Positions 23,201 through 34,374 of a DNA stretch of 64,000 bases are shown here, in pieces. The translations under genes and the position numbers were made by a program. The notes under the pieces were generated by a model, which saw nothing but the letters and a program-made list of their open reading frames with translations, was not told the DNA's origin and did no database searches. This stretch comes from Massospora cicadina (Eukaryota; Entomophthoromycota; Entomophthoromycetes; Entomophthorales; Entomophthoraceae). Every line of letters starts with the position of its first letter. Position 1 is the stretch's first letter. Location of the stretch: assembly GCA_022478985.1 (NCBI GenBank), contig JAKSZP010002720.1:148551-212550 (forward strand), given 5' to 3'.

Positions 23201-23841
23201 TTCACACAAGAGGTACAGGGGCTACCCATCCATGATGGCGTGATCCCCATTCGACCCCAAGTCCTATCCAGGGTGGACTACCTGGACATGATGGACATCC
23301 CTTATTCCACTGAGACCCAAAAGATTATCTGGAAATACGCACACCATCCTCTGTTGCAGCCTCAGGTCCGCTCCCATGTGTGGCGCTGCCTGAGGCGGGT
23401 GTATCGTACAGCTGAGCGCTCTAATGCTTTACACTCATCCTGTGTCATGTGTGGCCAGTATGGAACGCTGTTTCACCGCCTGGAGAAGTGCCCCACCTCT
23501 AAAGTAATATGGCGCGAAGTCCAACGTCTGCTAGGCCAGGATCAAACACATCCCTTCAGTCTGTCAAGAGATATGTTTGCTTCATCAATGGCCTCCCCTC
23601 CCCACCCTCCCTTCGTGCTCTGGTGGTTGCAATCGCCATGTGGACTATCCACACGATTGTCTTGGATGCCATCGCCGGATCTATCCCCACCCTCCCTGAA
23701 GCTGTCCACAGATTCCGGTCTCATTTGGTGGATCACTTTCAAGCGTGGATGTTTGGATATCTCCCACCACGTCGCCGGCAGCTGGTTTCCTCCTGGTTCC
23801 CAGTCTGGTTCATCAAATCAGACCCCTTCCTCCACACGTGA
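20262..23841 (+). pseudogene. LINE3 ORF2 (endonuclease-RT), broken by a few stops
   Basis: The ATG at 20262 opens MGETFTLGTLNIAGL. Endonuclease motifs ILAIQETHC, NIYAPNG, GDMNCW, RIDLIL and SDHRLV run to about 20,950. Stops at 20,526 and 20,790 are TGA where other copies have CGA, i.e. single C-to-T changes. The reverse transcriptase is open at 21,595-22,650 with NWRPISLTNTD, KAYDRVNWE, GLRQGDPLSP and FADD (about 22,324-22,335). The zinc finger CVMCGQYGTLFHRLEKC lies at about 23,440-23,490. The C-terminal domain reads WMFGYLPPRRRQLVSSWF. Confidence 0.87.
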
Positions 23842-24114
23842 TCAATAGTGGCTACTCCCCCTACACACGTTCCTTCCCCCTTCCCATAAGTGGCGTTCCC
23901 GCTGGCAACAAGAGATAGCATCGCTTCTCTGGGGTGCCTCACCTGGTACTGAGTTTTGTCTCGTCTGAGTCATATTCGGAAGTGTCCATCCCATGGTCGG
24001 CCTTCCCCGCAATAAATTTAGAAAAAAAATTGATAAGAGATCAGATGCTAGCAAGGGCTAGACCTACACGAAACCACATTCTTAGAGCAGATGTAGAACC
24101 CTGCGAGAAAGTGA

Positions 24115-24345
24115 CTAGGGAAAGGGAAATTGAGATGTCAGATGAAGCCAATCGCAAAACCCCAGAGTGAGGAGGAAAGCAACAGTATAAGAAGAGGCAA
24201 TCAGCAAATAAACCTGAGTATCCTGATACATTACAGGAGCCAAAAGATTAGTTCTGAGCACCTGACAATGGGTTTCATCAAGAACACCGGACATATGGGC
24301 TGGCAACAAATAAGGGATGCTTGACGGGGTTGCCAAATCATGCCC
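24115..24345 (-). CDS. Antisense block III of gypsy-A'
   Basis: On the strand opposite to pol this frame reads SIPYLLPAHMSGVLDETH. It aligns with SIPSLLLAHMSGVLDEAH in copy A (50,182-50,450). In the best-conserved part the DNA differences (gcc/gct, cat/cac, tcc/tct, gaa/gag) are all silent in this frame, as expected for a selected protein. It lies in a different frame from block II, so an intron, a frameshift or a second ORF would be needed to join them. No domain recognised. Confidence 0.45.
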   Translation of the reverse strand, partial: GHDLATPSSIPYLLPAHMSGVLDETHCQVLRTNLLAPVMYQDTQVYLLIASSYTVAFLLTLGFCDWLHLTSQFPFP

Positions 24346-25109
24346 CCTATCAACACCATCAGCGGAAGATACCAGAGGGAAGCACTGAAGAAGAGATATT
24401 CATGCAGGGAGCGGATTGCATCCTGTAAGTGACGACTAAAGGCTTCTCAGAAGCTAAAGCTGAACAAACGGTGGAACCCAGGTGAGGCCGGAAGCTTTGT
24501 GGATCAACTTTGAAGAACTTAGCCAGCAAAGCGAAAAGCATAAGCAGTGGTATCCTGATCCAGGATGTTATCAAGATCAGAGGGATTCAGTGCTAGGGTC
24601 AAAGCCTTGGTGACTTGGGCCCAGAGTTCAGCATAGGGGAGCTCAAAGTGAATACTGTTACCAATGGTGAGCTTGGAGACCAGAACAGTGGGTTTGTAAT
24701 ATTGTCCGAGTTGGAAGAGGAACTCAGGAAGCAGGTCTGACCTGGCAAGAAATGAGCGATCAAGAGCAAATGGCATAATCTCTGGAGCATCTATGACGAT
24801 GGTTGGTGCATCAGCAAAAGGAGCTGAATACAGAAGAGTTTCAAATTCCAACTCTGGAATTGACAGCAGAGGAAGAATTGGCAGAGAGTTGTTCAAAATG
24901 ATCACAAGCCTGATTTCAGAGGTATTAGTTACCATTTCCAATAATTCAATGGAAGGACTAGCAGCTGGCGCCATACTAGGTATATGAGTCCTTGAAGGAC
25001 CATAGAAGAGGTTCCGCTGAGCATCCCAACTCATCTGCTGGAGGAGATGGAGGTCTTGATCAAACAAACTATTCAAAAGCTTCTGGTATCACAACTCAGA
25101 ATTTGACAT
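24315..25109 (-). CDS. Antisense block II of gypsy-A': unknown accessory protein
   Basis: An ATG at 25109 (MSNSE) starts a frame that is open for 185 codons from 25,076 to 24,519 and continues recognisably to about 24,320 (LPASPGFHRLFSFSF, LQDAIRSLHEYLF, LPLMVLIGGMIW). Interrupting stops look like point transitions: TGA at 25,089-25,091 where copy A has CGT, TAA at 24,519 where A has CAA, and a TGA before EAFSRH where A has CGC. About 60% of residues match copy A, with differences concentrated at third positions. No known domain or signal peptide was recognised. A TATA-like box precedes it. Confidence 0.55.
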
Positions 25110-25138
25110 ATGAGATGGATGAGAGGGGGGATGTCGGA

Positions 25139-25146
25139 CTTATATG
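25139..25146 (-). promoter_or_regulatory. TATA-like box before antisense block II (A')
   Basis: Read on the minus strand this is CATATAAG, about 30 bp before the ATG at 25109. Copy A has TATATAAG at the same place (51,243-51,250). Conservation between copies supports a real antisense promoter, but no transcript evidence is available. Confidence 0.35.
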
Positions 25147-25406
25147 GAAGTCAACATTATGCACACTACAATAAATTAAGCTCCAATTTTGGAGAAATCA
25201 ATTTCAAAATTAATGGGATAAGCTCTCCAAGGGAAGAATTAGAAATTACTTGAGCCAAGATGTTATGAAAGAAATAACAAGGGCGAATAAGAAATAAGTA
25301 TTCTTAATTAAGCCATTTTATCTCTCGTTGCAACCACTTTTACAACAAATTAATTCAAGTCTGGTAAAAGTTTGATAATCTCACTGAGGAGATTAGTTGG
25401 CGCCCA

Positions 25407-26819
25407 ATGTTGGGGAGCAGTTGGGCGATTAAAGTTAGGGGCACAGGTGTTGGCCCCATGTCAACCAAGTTTCATAAACGCCCTGGAGAGTCTGGCGGAA
25501 TAGATAAAGTTAATAAAAAAACCACCGGTTACCATTTCCCCAGAAATTTTGGCTTGGCAAGCGCCTGCAACCAGTTCATCAATACGCCACACTCCTGACC
25601 ACTTTTGTCAGTGGAATATGGGTGCATGTTTTCATGGATATTCAGCAAATGGCGCTTTAAAAGTTTTGTGGAGATGTACACACACATTTCCCGAACGCAG
25701 TGTACATCACACCCACTCCATGCCATGCAGTTGTCTGGATCTTGGCTTTGAAACAAAAGAAGTGGCGGACAAAGCCACAAAGGTGCGCGTAGTAGTAGAC
25801 CTCCCAGACGGTCAGCAGATAGTCAAAACAAAGTGCACCCAATGGACTAAGTCAAACCAAATTTTTGTGACCTTTGACTTCCTACCCACAATGGTCTAAT
25901 GCACCGTGCTCGAGCACCACCTGAAGGCTGGGCTCACCATTTATGGAGAAATACAATCCTTCAAAACGCAGCACTTTATGCAGATGCCTAACCTGTGCAC
26001 AGGTAAAGCGATTGCTGTTTTCACCCCATCCACGGGGATAGCGGAGGATTTGACCCAAATCCAACACACCGCTTTTGTCATAATCAATGGGCAGAATACC
26101 CATCCCTTCTAGGTCACCAGGGATAGAGCGTCTCCCATCTGCATGTTCTGTCGCGCTTTTGGCCACAAGGCCCACACCTGCCCTGTCAAAGAGGGCGTTA
26201 CTCATCAAGAAATTATCTCAGATGCAATGGGCGGAGCAGACGCCCATTATGAACTGGCATTAGAGACCAGTGAAGCCTTCCCATGGGGAGCACAAGGCTG
26301 TGACATTCTTGTAAAGCCAGTGTCCCCAAAAGAGTGGAAGAAGGCCAAACAGGCCCACAAGGCGGCGGCCAAGGAGGCAGCCAAGACCACGTCCGCCATC
26401 CTGACAGCTCAACTCCAGGAGGACGTTGAGAGTTTTGTGGCGGAAGCAGCTCACAAATCTCTCAACCAATCAGATTGGGATGCCCAACCCAATTGGGCCA
26501 CCTAAGCTGAAATCCCAATGGACGAATCAGTCTCACCTGACCAATGCACCTAAGCATCAATTGGGTCCAAGTCGCTCACCAATGATCCTGCTGAATTTCC
26601 ACCTCCAAGCAATGGTGCACCACAAATGCACACACCGCAAAAAGCTCAGCCCACAGCGGGGAAAAAAGTGAAGGCAAAAGCCAATGCGAACCCCACTGCT
26701 AAAGCTTTCCACTCTGACACATACTCTGTAGCATCGCATACCTGAGGCGTCAACAAGCGCCTCAAAGAAAAGGAGAAGGTTGAAGGACTCAGGTGCCCTT
26801 CCCCTCACACCTAGGTGCG
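25407..26819 (+). pseudogene. LINE5 ORF1, degenerate
   Basis: The start ATG at 25407 is in the same context as in other copies (MLGSSWAIK against MSGSSWASK). The central part (WTKSNQIFVTFDFLPT, LDLGFETKEVADKATKVRVVVDLP) is open at 25,549-25,899. The knuckle reads CMFCRAFGHKAHTC at about 26,141-26,182. Stops at 25,898 and 26,110 and several shifts interrupt it. Confidence 0.78.
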
Positions 26820-29800
26820 ATGGGGGGACCTTTACTTTAGGGATGTTGAACATTGCTGGACCCAAGGCCTCACCATCCCGGGCTAGGAAACTGAGTTTTT
26901 ACAAAATGATTTACCCATGGACATCCTGGCCATTCAGGAAACCCACTGTCCACGCGGTGCTGAGGACTCATGGAAAACCATGCTCCTCCCTTCCCTATCA
27001 TTTTGGTCTGAGCACTATGGGGTGTTTTTTTGAGTAAACAATAATTTTAACTTTATTTCATTAAATTATTACCTAAACAGTCGCATCCTTGTTGTCACCT
27101 TTTTGTGGGACACTGAAGTGCATGCTATTGTAAACATTTACACCCCAACCTGTGCGCAAGAATGCCAGAAGTTTTTCTCAGCAGTCATTTCCCTTCTGAT
27201 TCCCACTAACCCATTCATTGTCAGAGACATGAACTGTTGGATAAACCCATCTACAGACTGCTGGCCCTCATCGTCTACACACTCACAGGGCACGTAGAAC
27301 TTCACATACTCAAGGCATCCCTAGGGCTGTTTAATACCTTGACGCACCATCTTCACTACTTAATAACATGTCGCACCCCATGTGCACAATGGCCTAAGGT
27401 CCTTGTCCCACATCAACCTTATCCTCACGCCACTAAAATTTTATTCCCAAATTTCCCACTTTACCACGACCAAAATTGATTTCTATAACCACAGGATTGT
27501 ATTGATCTCCTTCCTCTTATCCAACCCAGCAGCCCAGGCACTGTATTGGTGCAAAATTCCCTGCCAAAATTGTGTCACCAAGATTTTCCTCATGGATGAA
27601 AGCCATGACCTCAACTCTAGAGTTTGTCACACCTTTATGTGCAAATTCAATTTCCACCTGGTCAACCTTCAAGACGTGCACAATCTGCCAGGCTCGCCAT
27701 CTCTCCTCCAGGCCGCTCATGGGCCACCTCAGCAATCATTTCGTGCACACTGGCAGAGTTGGACCACCTGGATTCCAACATCCCCGCTGCGGGCTACAGC
27801 CTGGCTTGGGGTCAAAAGTGGTCAGAAGTGGCCGCCCGCCTCAATGCACTGGTGATACAACACAAGCATCAGGTTTTTGTTAAGTATAAAGCTAAACACA
27901 TTACAGCGGGTGACACATGCTCCACTTACTTTTTTCTAAAATTCTTCACACCGCGCCAGAGTTTGGCCTGCACTCAGGTGCAAAGGCCAGACCACTCCAT
28001 TGTAAATACGCCGGCCAATGTGGCGATTGATATAACACTATTACTCCAAACTGTATCAATCCAATCCTATTCTGCTGGCCAAAATGGCAAATTTTCTCAA
28101 AAGCGCACACATCTGCACCATTTCCCAAATCTCAGAGTTGTTGAATTTGATTACTCGGGATGAACTCTGGTCCGCTATTCATGATGCACCATATAGGAAA
28201 TGTTAGGTCCGATGGCATCCCTTATGAGTTTTATAAGAAGTATTTCAAAGATCTATCCTCCTTGCTGCTTGCCTCTCTCAACCAATGCCTTCTGGAAACG
28301 CGCCTCCTACCTTGAGGGCAAGAGGTCTTCACAATTACATTGTACAAAAAAGGGATAAGCTGGACTTGGCCAACTGGCGCCCCATTTCTCTCACTAACAC
28401 AGACACAAAATTTTTTACTAAAACCATGGCTAACTATCTAGGGGTTGCTTTCTCTGCTCTCATCTCCCCTGAACAATTCAGTTTCATACCCAAAAGGTCA
28501 ATTTGGGACAATATACACACTGTAGCCAACGTCTGTCCGTCCACGGCTTCTGGATCACTTGAATTTTTGGACCAGCAGAAAGCCTATGATAGAGTCAACT
28601 GGGAATACCTCAGAGCCTGCCTCCACAAGTTCCGCCTCCCCCTCGCTTCATCAATTTGGTGACGTTGCTAACGGAATCCACTACAATGGCTGTGCGTGGC
28701 CCTGGCTTTCTCACGGAGGTAGTCCGCCCTCAAAGGGGACTGCGCCAAGGGGACCCACTTAGACCACTCTTGTATAAATTCAGCCTTAACCCACTTCTTA
28801 GAAAAGTGAATGCCTGCCTAACTGGGGTCCATATGCATGGCCAAACCCCTGTCAAGATGTTGGCATTCGCTGATGATTGTGTGGTTGGGGTGTCTAACAA
28901 TCATGATGCACACGCGCAAGAAGAAACTATCCAGGTTTACTCCAGGGTAAGTAATGCCGCACTCAACGCCTCCAAAACCAAGATTGTGCTCCTTGGTCAG
29001 TATCAAGCCCGCTGAGCCCCAGCGCCCTGTTTCCTACCCTCCTCGTCAGCTAGTGCACAATTTAGCTTGCCCTGCCCACCCCACTCCGCCCCGCTTGTGC
29101 TCCCCTTTGTGCCAAGCCCCACCATTGTCCCTGTCCGCCATTTGGGGGTGTGGCTGGAGGCAGGAGGGTACGCCTCATTGGTGATGAAAACTATATCCTA
29201 GACAACATGACGAAACGTATAGCTTCCCTCAGTGCCCATAAGACTTCCCTTACGGGCAGGGTAGTGCTAGCCAGCTCTTTGCTCCTCTCTGAAGTTTGGT
29301 TTGGGGCCCACGCCATAGCTTTTTCCTCATGTTTCTTCAAGTCACTATACTCCCTTCGGCAATAGTGGCTTTGGTTGGGCCGCCCTCCACCGGTACGCCT
29401 GGATGTCATGTTTGGCCCCCGCCATAGTGGTGGTATGGGCCTGCTCAACTTTAAGACCCATGCCGCCAAAATCCTTGGCACCTGGATTGCTTTCATTACC
29501 AACCCTACAATCCCTGTCCAGCACTGGGCCCGCACGGCCTGCTCCAACTTCTCCTGCGCCCTGAGCCTCTCCAATCCTTCCCACCCCCACTCTCTGTTAA
29601 AGTACCTGGCCTCGCATCCTTCTGCAGTGGGCCCACATGGGGCGTCGCCCCACTTCAAAAGGATCCACCTCTCCATGCGGAACTCTGAATGGAGAATTTG
29701 CAACTGTGGGCACACCGCTCAGAGGGGGCGTCTCTCTCCTAGGTTCACCCAGGAAATACAAGGTCTTCCCATTATGAACTGAGTAATACCCGTGCAATCA

Positions 29801-31472
29801 CCTATCATGGCCAGGGTGGACTACCTGGACATGATGGACATCCCCTACCCCCTTGATACCCAGAAAGCCATTTGGAAGTGTGCCCACCACACTCTCCTCC
29901 AGCCACATATTTGTTCCCATGTGTGGCGCTGCTTGAGACAGGTATACCATAATGCCAAATGCTCTAACGCTTTTCACTCATCCTGTGTCATGTGTGGCCA
30001 GTATATTCAAACTCTGATGATCGCTCACTTGGAAATTGTTATCCTGCACATCTATTTGGGCCAAAGTTCTGATGGTTGATCCTCTATAGCGCCTGTAGTT
30101 TACGGAATTTTGACTGTTTAACAACTCACTAGGCCTATTAAATTCGCCTCAACTCTTCTGGCTGATTTTGGGCGTAATTTTCACTTTAGGTTTGGGAACT
30201 TCTTATGAGGCAGGCTTCATTACAAACTGGGAATTTAACCCTTCCAGTTTGTCAAGACTTTCTCCAAAGAAAGGATACAATAAGAAAATTAGGAAAGTGA
30301 TGAAATAAATATAACTTTATTATAAGCTATTTATTAGATAATGGTCATTAGGCCAGGCGCCGGTATTTATACCTCTAGGGCATCTCCTGGCCACATTCCA
30401 GCACAAAATTTCAACAGCTATGTTGCCACTCAGCTCGGCCTATGACTGAAACCTTTTCTTGGGTTTATTGGTGGCAAAATACTCTCAAAATTGGGAAGAT
30501 TTCAGGTACAAAAATTGTGATAAAAGCATGCAAAGTTGTCCTGAGATCTTCAGGATTTCAGTTTCGTCATACTGCTGATGAAACACACCTTCTGTGAAAT
30601 TTTGGCCTCAATTGAAGAAAATGATGCACCCCTAATTGGGACGTCAGCAGGCCCCTTCCTCGATAGCACTAAGTAACCCCTTCCAGGTGGTCCATGTAAG
30701 TGCTATCATGCTGATTACGCGTATTGACATACAAATTTTTCCTCAGGTGGGAAATCAATTACGTTTTTCATTCATCTGAAGTCCATGAAATTTTTCAGAT
30801 GTTAACTTCAGGTTGTCCCCAAATTATTTTGTATACAATTGAGTTGATTGTGTTTCAATAATTGGGACCAATTGCTGAGATTTGATGCATCGGAATCAGC
30901 CATAATATGTGAGCATATTTGGGCTGAGCACCTGATAAATTACTTGATTGAATTGTCGTTGAGATAATTGGCCCAAATTGTATAATAGCAATAGGCATTA
31001 GCTCAAGCATTGAAAGGATAATTGGCCCAATCTGATGGTTGTCAAAGGTTTATTTTCTAGTCAACCACTAGAATCTGACAAGTATGGAACGCTGGTTCAC
31101 CACCTGGAAGAGTGCCCTTCATCTAAAGAAATTTGGCATGAGGTGCAATGTCTGCTTCGCCAGGATCAGGTACAGCCCTTCAGAATGTATAAGGACATGT
31201 TTGCTTTATCCATGGCTTCCCCTCTTCCACCCTCCCTGTGTACCTTGGTGGTCACAATCGCTATGTGGACTATCCACACGGTTGTCTTGGATGCCATATC
31301 AGGCTCTACCCCCACCCTCCAAGAAGCAGTACGCCAGTTCCAGTCGCACTTAGTGGACCACTTTCAATCGTGGATGTTTGGATACCTCCCATCACATCGC
31401 CGCCAGTTGGTCTCATCCTATTTCCTGATATGGTTCATTATCTCACTCCCTTCCTTCAAACATGCTCAATAG
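26820..31472 (+). pseudogene. LINE5 ORF2, degenerate and interrupted
   Basis: The start at 26820 (MGGPLL-like, then LGMLNIAGPKASPS) marks the endonuclease, which is shredded up to about 27,560. Reverse transcriptase runs from about 28,150 to 29,715, with NWRPISLTNTD, KAYDRVNWE, GLRQGDPL and FADD at 28,866-28,877. The C-terminal zinc finger is cut at CVMCGQY by the insertion and resumes at 31,081 (YGTLVHHLEECPSSKEIW). The last 130 residues (VVLDAISG, WMFGYLPSHRRQLVSS) are open here and show the true C-terminal frame for the family. Confidence 0.8.
30005..31080. mobile_element. 1,076-bp non-coding insertion in LINE5 (solo-LTR-like)
   Basis: It splits the ORF2 zinc-finger codons exactly. The five bases agtat are present on both sides (30,000-30,004 and 31,081-31,085). 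There is no ORF. A 5-bp duplication and a length near 1.1 kb would suit a solo LTR, but the ends are AT...CA rather than TG...CA and no family-A or B LTR similarity was seen. Short sub-terminal direct repeats (TCTGATGGTTG near 30,070 and 31,031) are present. Confidence 0.7.
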
Positions 31473-31722
31473 TGGCGCATGCCCCTGCACACATGCCCCC
31501 TCCCTATCTTGGCGTTTTGCTGGCAACAGGAGATATGATTTAGCTTCTCTGTGGTGCCCTCCTCTAGCTGAAGTTTTGTTTTCTTTTAGTCTTATTGGAA
31601 GTGTCTGTCCCCTGGTTGGCCTTCCCCATAATAAATTTAAATTTAAATTTTTATTAATTGAGCCATGAAACAAACATCGATGGCAAGAGTCTCCTGTCTA
31701 GGATGAGGAGAAAGTCAGGAAA

Positions 31723-31990
31723 TCAAGGACGCTGGACCAAGAATCCTGAATATGACAGTGGGTCATATACCCTGATGGGGGAAAACTGGATCCTGAGTCT
31801 AATATTGTCACAAGTAAATTGATCAGCCCAGCATGACAGTAGATCGTGGAGACTGCGCTCAGAGAAGGTGGTAGCTAGGAGGAAGAGGAAGAATGCTGTA
31901 TGCTGAAGGTTGTCCCAAGCAGCGTTGAGTATTGATGAGTGTAATCCGCTTGAACTAATGAAGTATTCAACCAAGAGTCCAAAGTGGTGT
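31723..31990 (-). CDS. Antisense block I of gypsy-A'
   Basis: Nearest to the 3' LTR, the minus strand reads EYFISSSGLHSSILNAA and then FFLFLLATTFSERS and LLSCWADQFT. Copy A (51,453-51,770) reads FLLFLLTTAYSERG and LLSCRADQFT in the same frame, with many silent differences (aac/aat, gac/gat, tct/tca). It has no good start codon in either copy, so it may be an exon or a decayed 5' end. No known domain. Confidence 0.4.
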
Positions 31991-32040
31991 TCTCATGCCC
32001 TGGTCCTTTTCTCTCTGGAAATCTAGGCAAGAGGGGGATG

Positions 32041-33187
32041 TGTTGGGATTTTTGCCCATATTCCCAGCCTGCTAGATTACCTGGAATCTCTAGGGGAATA
32101 TTCCCTAAGGCGAAGTGAATTGGAAATTGGTTGGCCCAAGTTTCAGAGTAACTACGTTTGGGGGATTTTGAGATATTCGCTTGGTCATATCCATCAGGGA
32201 TCAATACGGACAAATACTTAAGATCTCATCAGGTGGAGTTGCTGACGAGATAGGGGCATCTGATAGTGATTAACTATCAGGTGTACCAATTAGGATCAGT
32301 TGAGTTTCATCACCAACTGATTGGGAATGAATAGCAATTTGTGAGGCGAGTGATGCCGACTGCAACTAGCAAATCAATCAGTTGGTTCATTACCTGCCTT
32401 AATGGGTAAAATGTCCATTACATAAGCAGGTTGCTAGCCAAATATGGTTGGTTCGCTTGGATTGATAGGAAAACGTTAGGGACACGTTTTCTGACTCTTT
32501 CCATTTTAGGTCTCGAGGATGTCCAATGATGGAATCCTAGCCAGGATAGGGAAGACCATCACTGATGAGACGAGGATGGGTGATTCAATGGCAACGGTTG
32601 CCGTTTCATCAAGAGGTGTCAACCAAGGTTTAGACAGCTGAATTCCCCACTATATATTCCCTAGAGTTCACTATAATAAAAAACAGTTAGTTAGATAATT
32701 AGATACATAGTTCTAAGTTGTTTGTTCAGGATATATTTTAAAGAGTAAACTATCATCAGCTTCCATTGTGCTATTCTGTCTCAAGGATATTATTGCTGAG
32801 TGCAATAATTGGAAGACTCTTAGAGAAAAGAGTAAAAATCTGAGTGGGGATCTAGAGAAGAAGGAGTCACAATTGGTTTAGCTGCTGACTGTGTGTTGGA
32901 CCAAAGAGACTGTTACCAGGGTATCTCAGCGAAGATTGGGTCAGACAGAGAAAGGGAATGAATCTCTACAAGTGCGACATCATGAGTATATAATTGGTAA
33001 TACTGGCCAAGCGTTGGGTCAAAATATAATAATTCATGCTCAACTACGGATAATAGTCTCCATACTATTATTGATTAATAATTCATTCTACTATACAATG
33101 CAACGAAGTGCACAAGGAAACTGAACCTGTGCAGTAAAAAGATTACTAGGTTGCTTGCCAATAACAACCACTTAAGTAAATTTTACA
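32041..33187 (+). repeat. Right LTR of gypsy-A'
   Basis: The 1,147-bp LTR (TGTTGGG...TTTTACA) pairs with 7641-8784. A purine-rich tract (gcaagagggggatg, 32,027-32,040) just before it is the plus-strand primer. The LTR abuts the family-B LTR with only one base between. Confidence 0.9.
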
Positions 33188-33188
33188 G

Positions 33189-33963
33189 TGCCAGAGCCAA
33201 ATTAGCCCATGGAAAGGGTGTACAACGCGGTATATAGGTTTTTGGTGACAAATAAAGTCAACACTTGGGTGGGCTCCAAATGGGAGTTCATAACTAAGCG
33301 GAGATCTGCACTGGAGTGCTTGGGTGCCTTAGTCTGGAGGGGACTAGGGGGCCCAGCGGTGCACCAGATCTGGTAGATATTTTTTAGAAAATAAAACGGC
33401 CAACATTGTTAGAGATTTCCCTGAGGAGGTCCTTGCGCAGGTTTGCCCAAGGAACCATATAAAAAATGTAAACTAATGGGAATTTTTATTAAGGAAGATG
33501 ACTAATGAGGAAATTTGGTTTCAAGAACCATTATAAACAATGGGAGGTGAGTCATCAATTGGGATAATGGTACCAAGCCTAAGTGAACCAATTGGCACAC
33601 CCTACCATCAGCTAGGATACTAAAGCTTGATATTGTCCAAACTTGAGTTATTGATTTCAGGTAAATCTATGTCAATTTGGAAATGTTGAAAATTGAATGG
33701 GTTTGAACCCCATTCTCTGAGCAACTGTATCAAACCATTGTTGTTAAAAAGATAGCTAGTGCATTTGATTGCCCTTGCTGTAATGCAGGGATGAGCATCA
33801 CGCACACCCCCTGGACCAACCTTGGCATATCTAGCCTGCACCCAGCATTGCTCCAAGGTATGCTTTAAGTCAGGGAAGACCTGTAGCTTGACCTTCTTGA
33901 ACTCATGACTTCCAGACTTATTTTTGCAGTTGGTTCCCTCAATTATGTCATATAGCCATGACA
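33189..33963 (-). repeat. Family-B LTR (3' LTR of gypsy-B1)
   Basis: The 775-bp repeat matches 54,094-54,871. On the minus strand it starts TGTCATGG and ends GGCTCTGGCA. It is the 3' LTR of B1, yet the DNA formerly on its other side (7,640 and below) is family-B 5' internal sequence. One LTR therefore serves two units. Confidence 0.88.
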
Positions 33964-33985
33964 TTACCCTCTCTTTCTTTTGTGG
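33964..33985 (-). promoter_or_regulatory. Polypurine tract of gypsy-B1
   Basis: On the minus strand the bases just before the 3' LTR read CACAAAAGAAAGAGAGGGTAA, an almost pure purine run in the position that primes plus-strand synthesis. It confirms the minus orientation of B1. Confidence 0.7.
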
Positions 33986-34374
33986 CTCCACCCCCTTTAA
34001 GGGCTTTTGCCAAGGAAAAGTTTTTGTGGGCAGGGGACAACTTCATAGTAGCAACGGCTTTGCTCAACTTTGATCCTGCAGCTTTAGGGAAACGCTCATG
34101 GAATGTTACAATCAGATCTTTGGCATGGGCTCAGTCACGCGCTGGTACCCAACTTTTTTCAGCTGCATCAAATTTCTTCCATGATACAAGATACTTTAGT
34201 CTTCTTCTTAACTGAGGAGAGGCTACAATCTCCTCAACCTCCTACTCTAGCACCCCCATCCACAAGATGAGCCTCAGGAGTCTCTGGTGGGGGTCCTCAA
34301 ACAACGTAAGCTTACTTCATGAAAGATGGCGAAGATCTGGAACAATGAAGGAAATTCAACTTGTATGAAGCATG

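Larger units (their letters stand above)
18747..24025 (+). mobile_element. LINE3: near full-length LINE inside gypsy-A'
   Basis: It is flanked by a perfect 14-bp duplication, aaaattgataagag, at 18733-18746 and 24026-24039. Copy A keeps the uninterrupted target near 50,130 (ccatcaaagttgatatgtg), which confirms both ends. ORF1 is nearly open and ORF2 is broken at a few points. By its intact duplication this is one of the younger copies. Confidence 0.93.
25317..31653 (+). mobile_element. LINE5: diverged LINE subfamily, split by a later insertion
   Basis: The layout matches the other LINEs but the sequence is clearly more divergent, including a variant 5' end (tctctcgttgcaaccac). It is flanked by ttaattaagccat (25304-25316) and ttaattgagccat (31654-31666). 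Copy A keeps the empty site near 51,400-51,420 (tattcttaatcaag). A 1,076-bp insertion occupies 30,005-31,080. Without it the element is about 5.26 kb. ORFs carry many stops, which fits an older copy. Confidence 0.9.
7641..33187 (+). mobile_element. Gypsy-A': Ty3/gypsy element carrying three nested LINEs
   Basis: This is an LTR retrotransposon bounded by LTRs at 7641-8784 and 32041-33187. Both begin TGTTGGGATTTTTG and end TTTTACA. The 5-bp flanks are gttcc (7636-7640) and gtgcc (33188-33192), a target duplication with one difference. LINE2, LINE3 and LINE5 lie inside it. Without them the element is about 8.6 kb. The gag region is degenerate, most of the reverse transcriptase is missing, and RNase H and integrase remain as a pseudogene. 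The 3' internal part, homologous to 50,040-51,798 of copy A, carries the antisense frames described below. Confidence 0.88.

Noticed and set aside
30005..31080. Terminal inverted repeats of a DNA transposon
   Set aside because: The two ends do not match in inverted orientation. Only sub-terminal direct repeats are present.
7641..33187. Classical ascomycete RIP
   Set aside because: Transitions are common, but the clearest examples are in CpG rather than CpA context and many coding stretches survive. General deamination fits better without counts.
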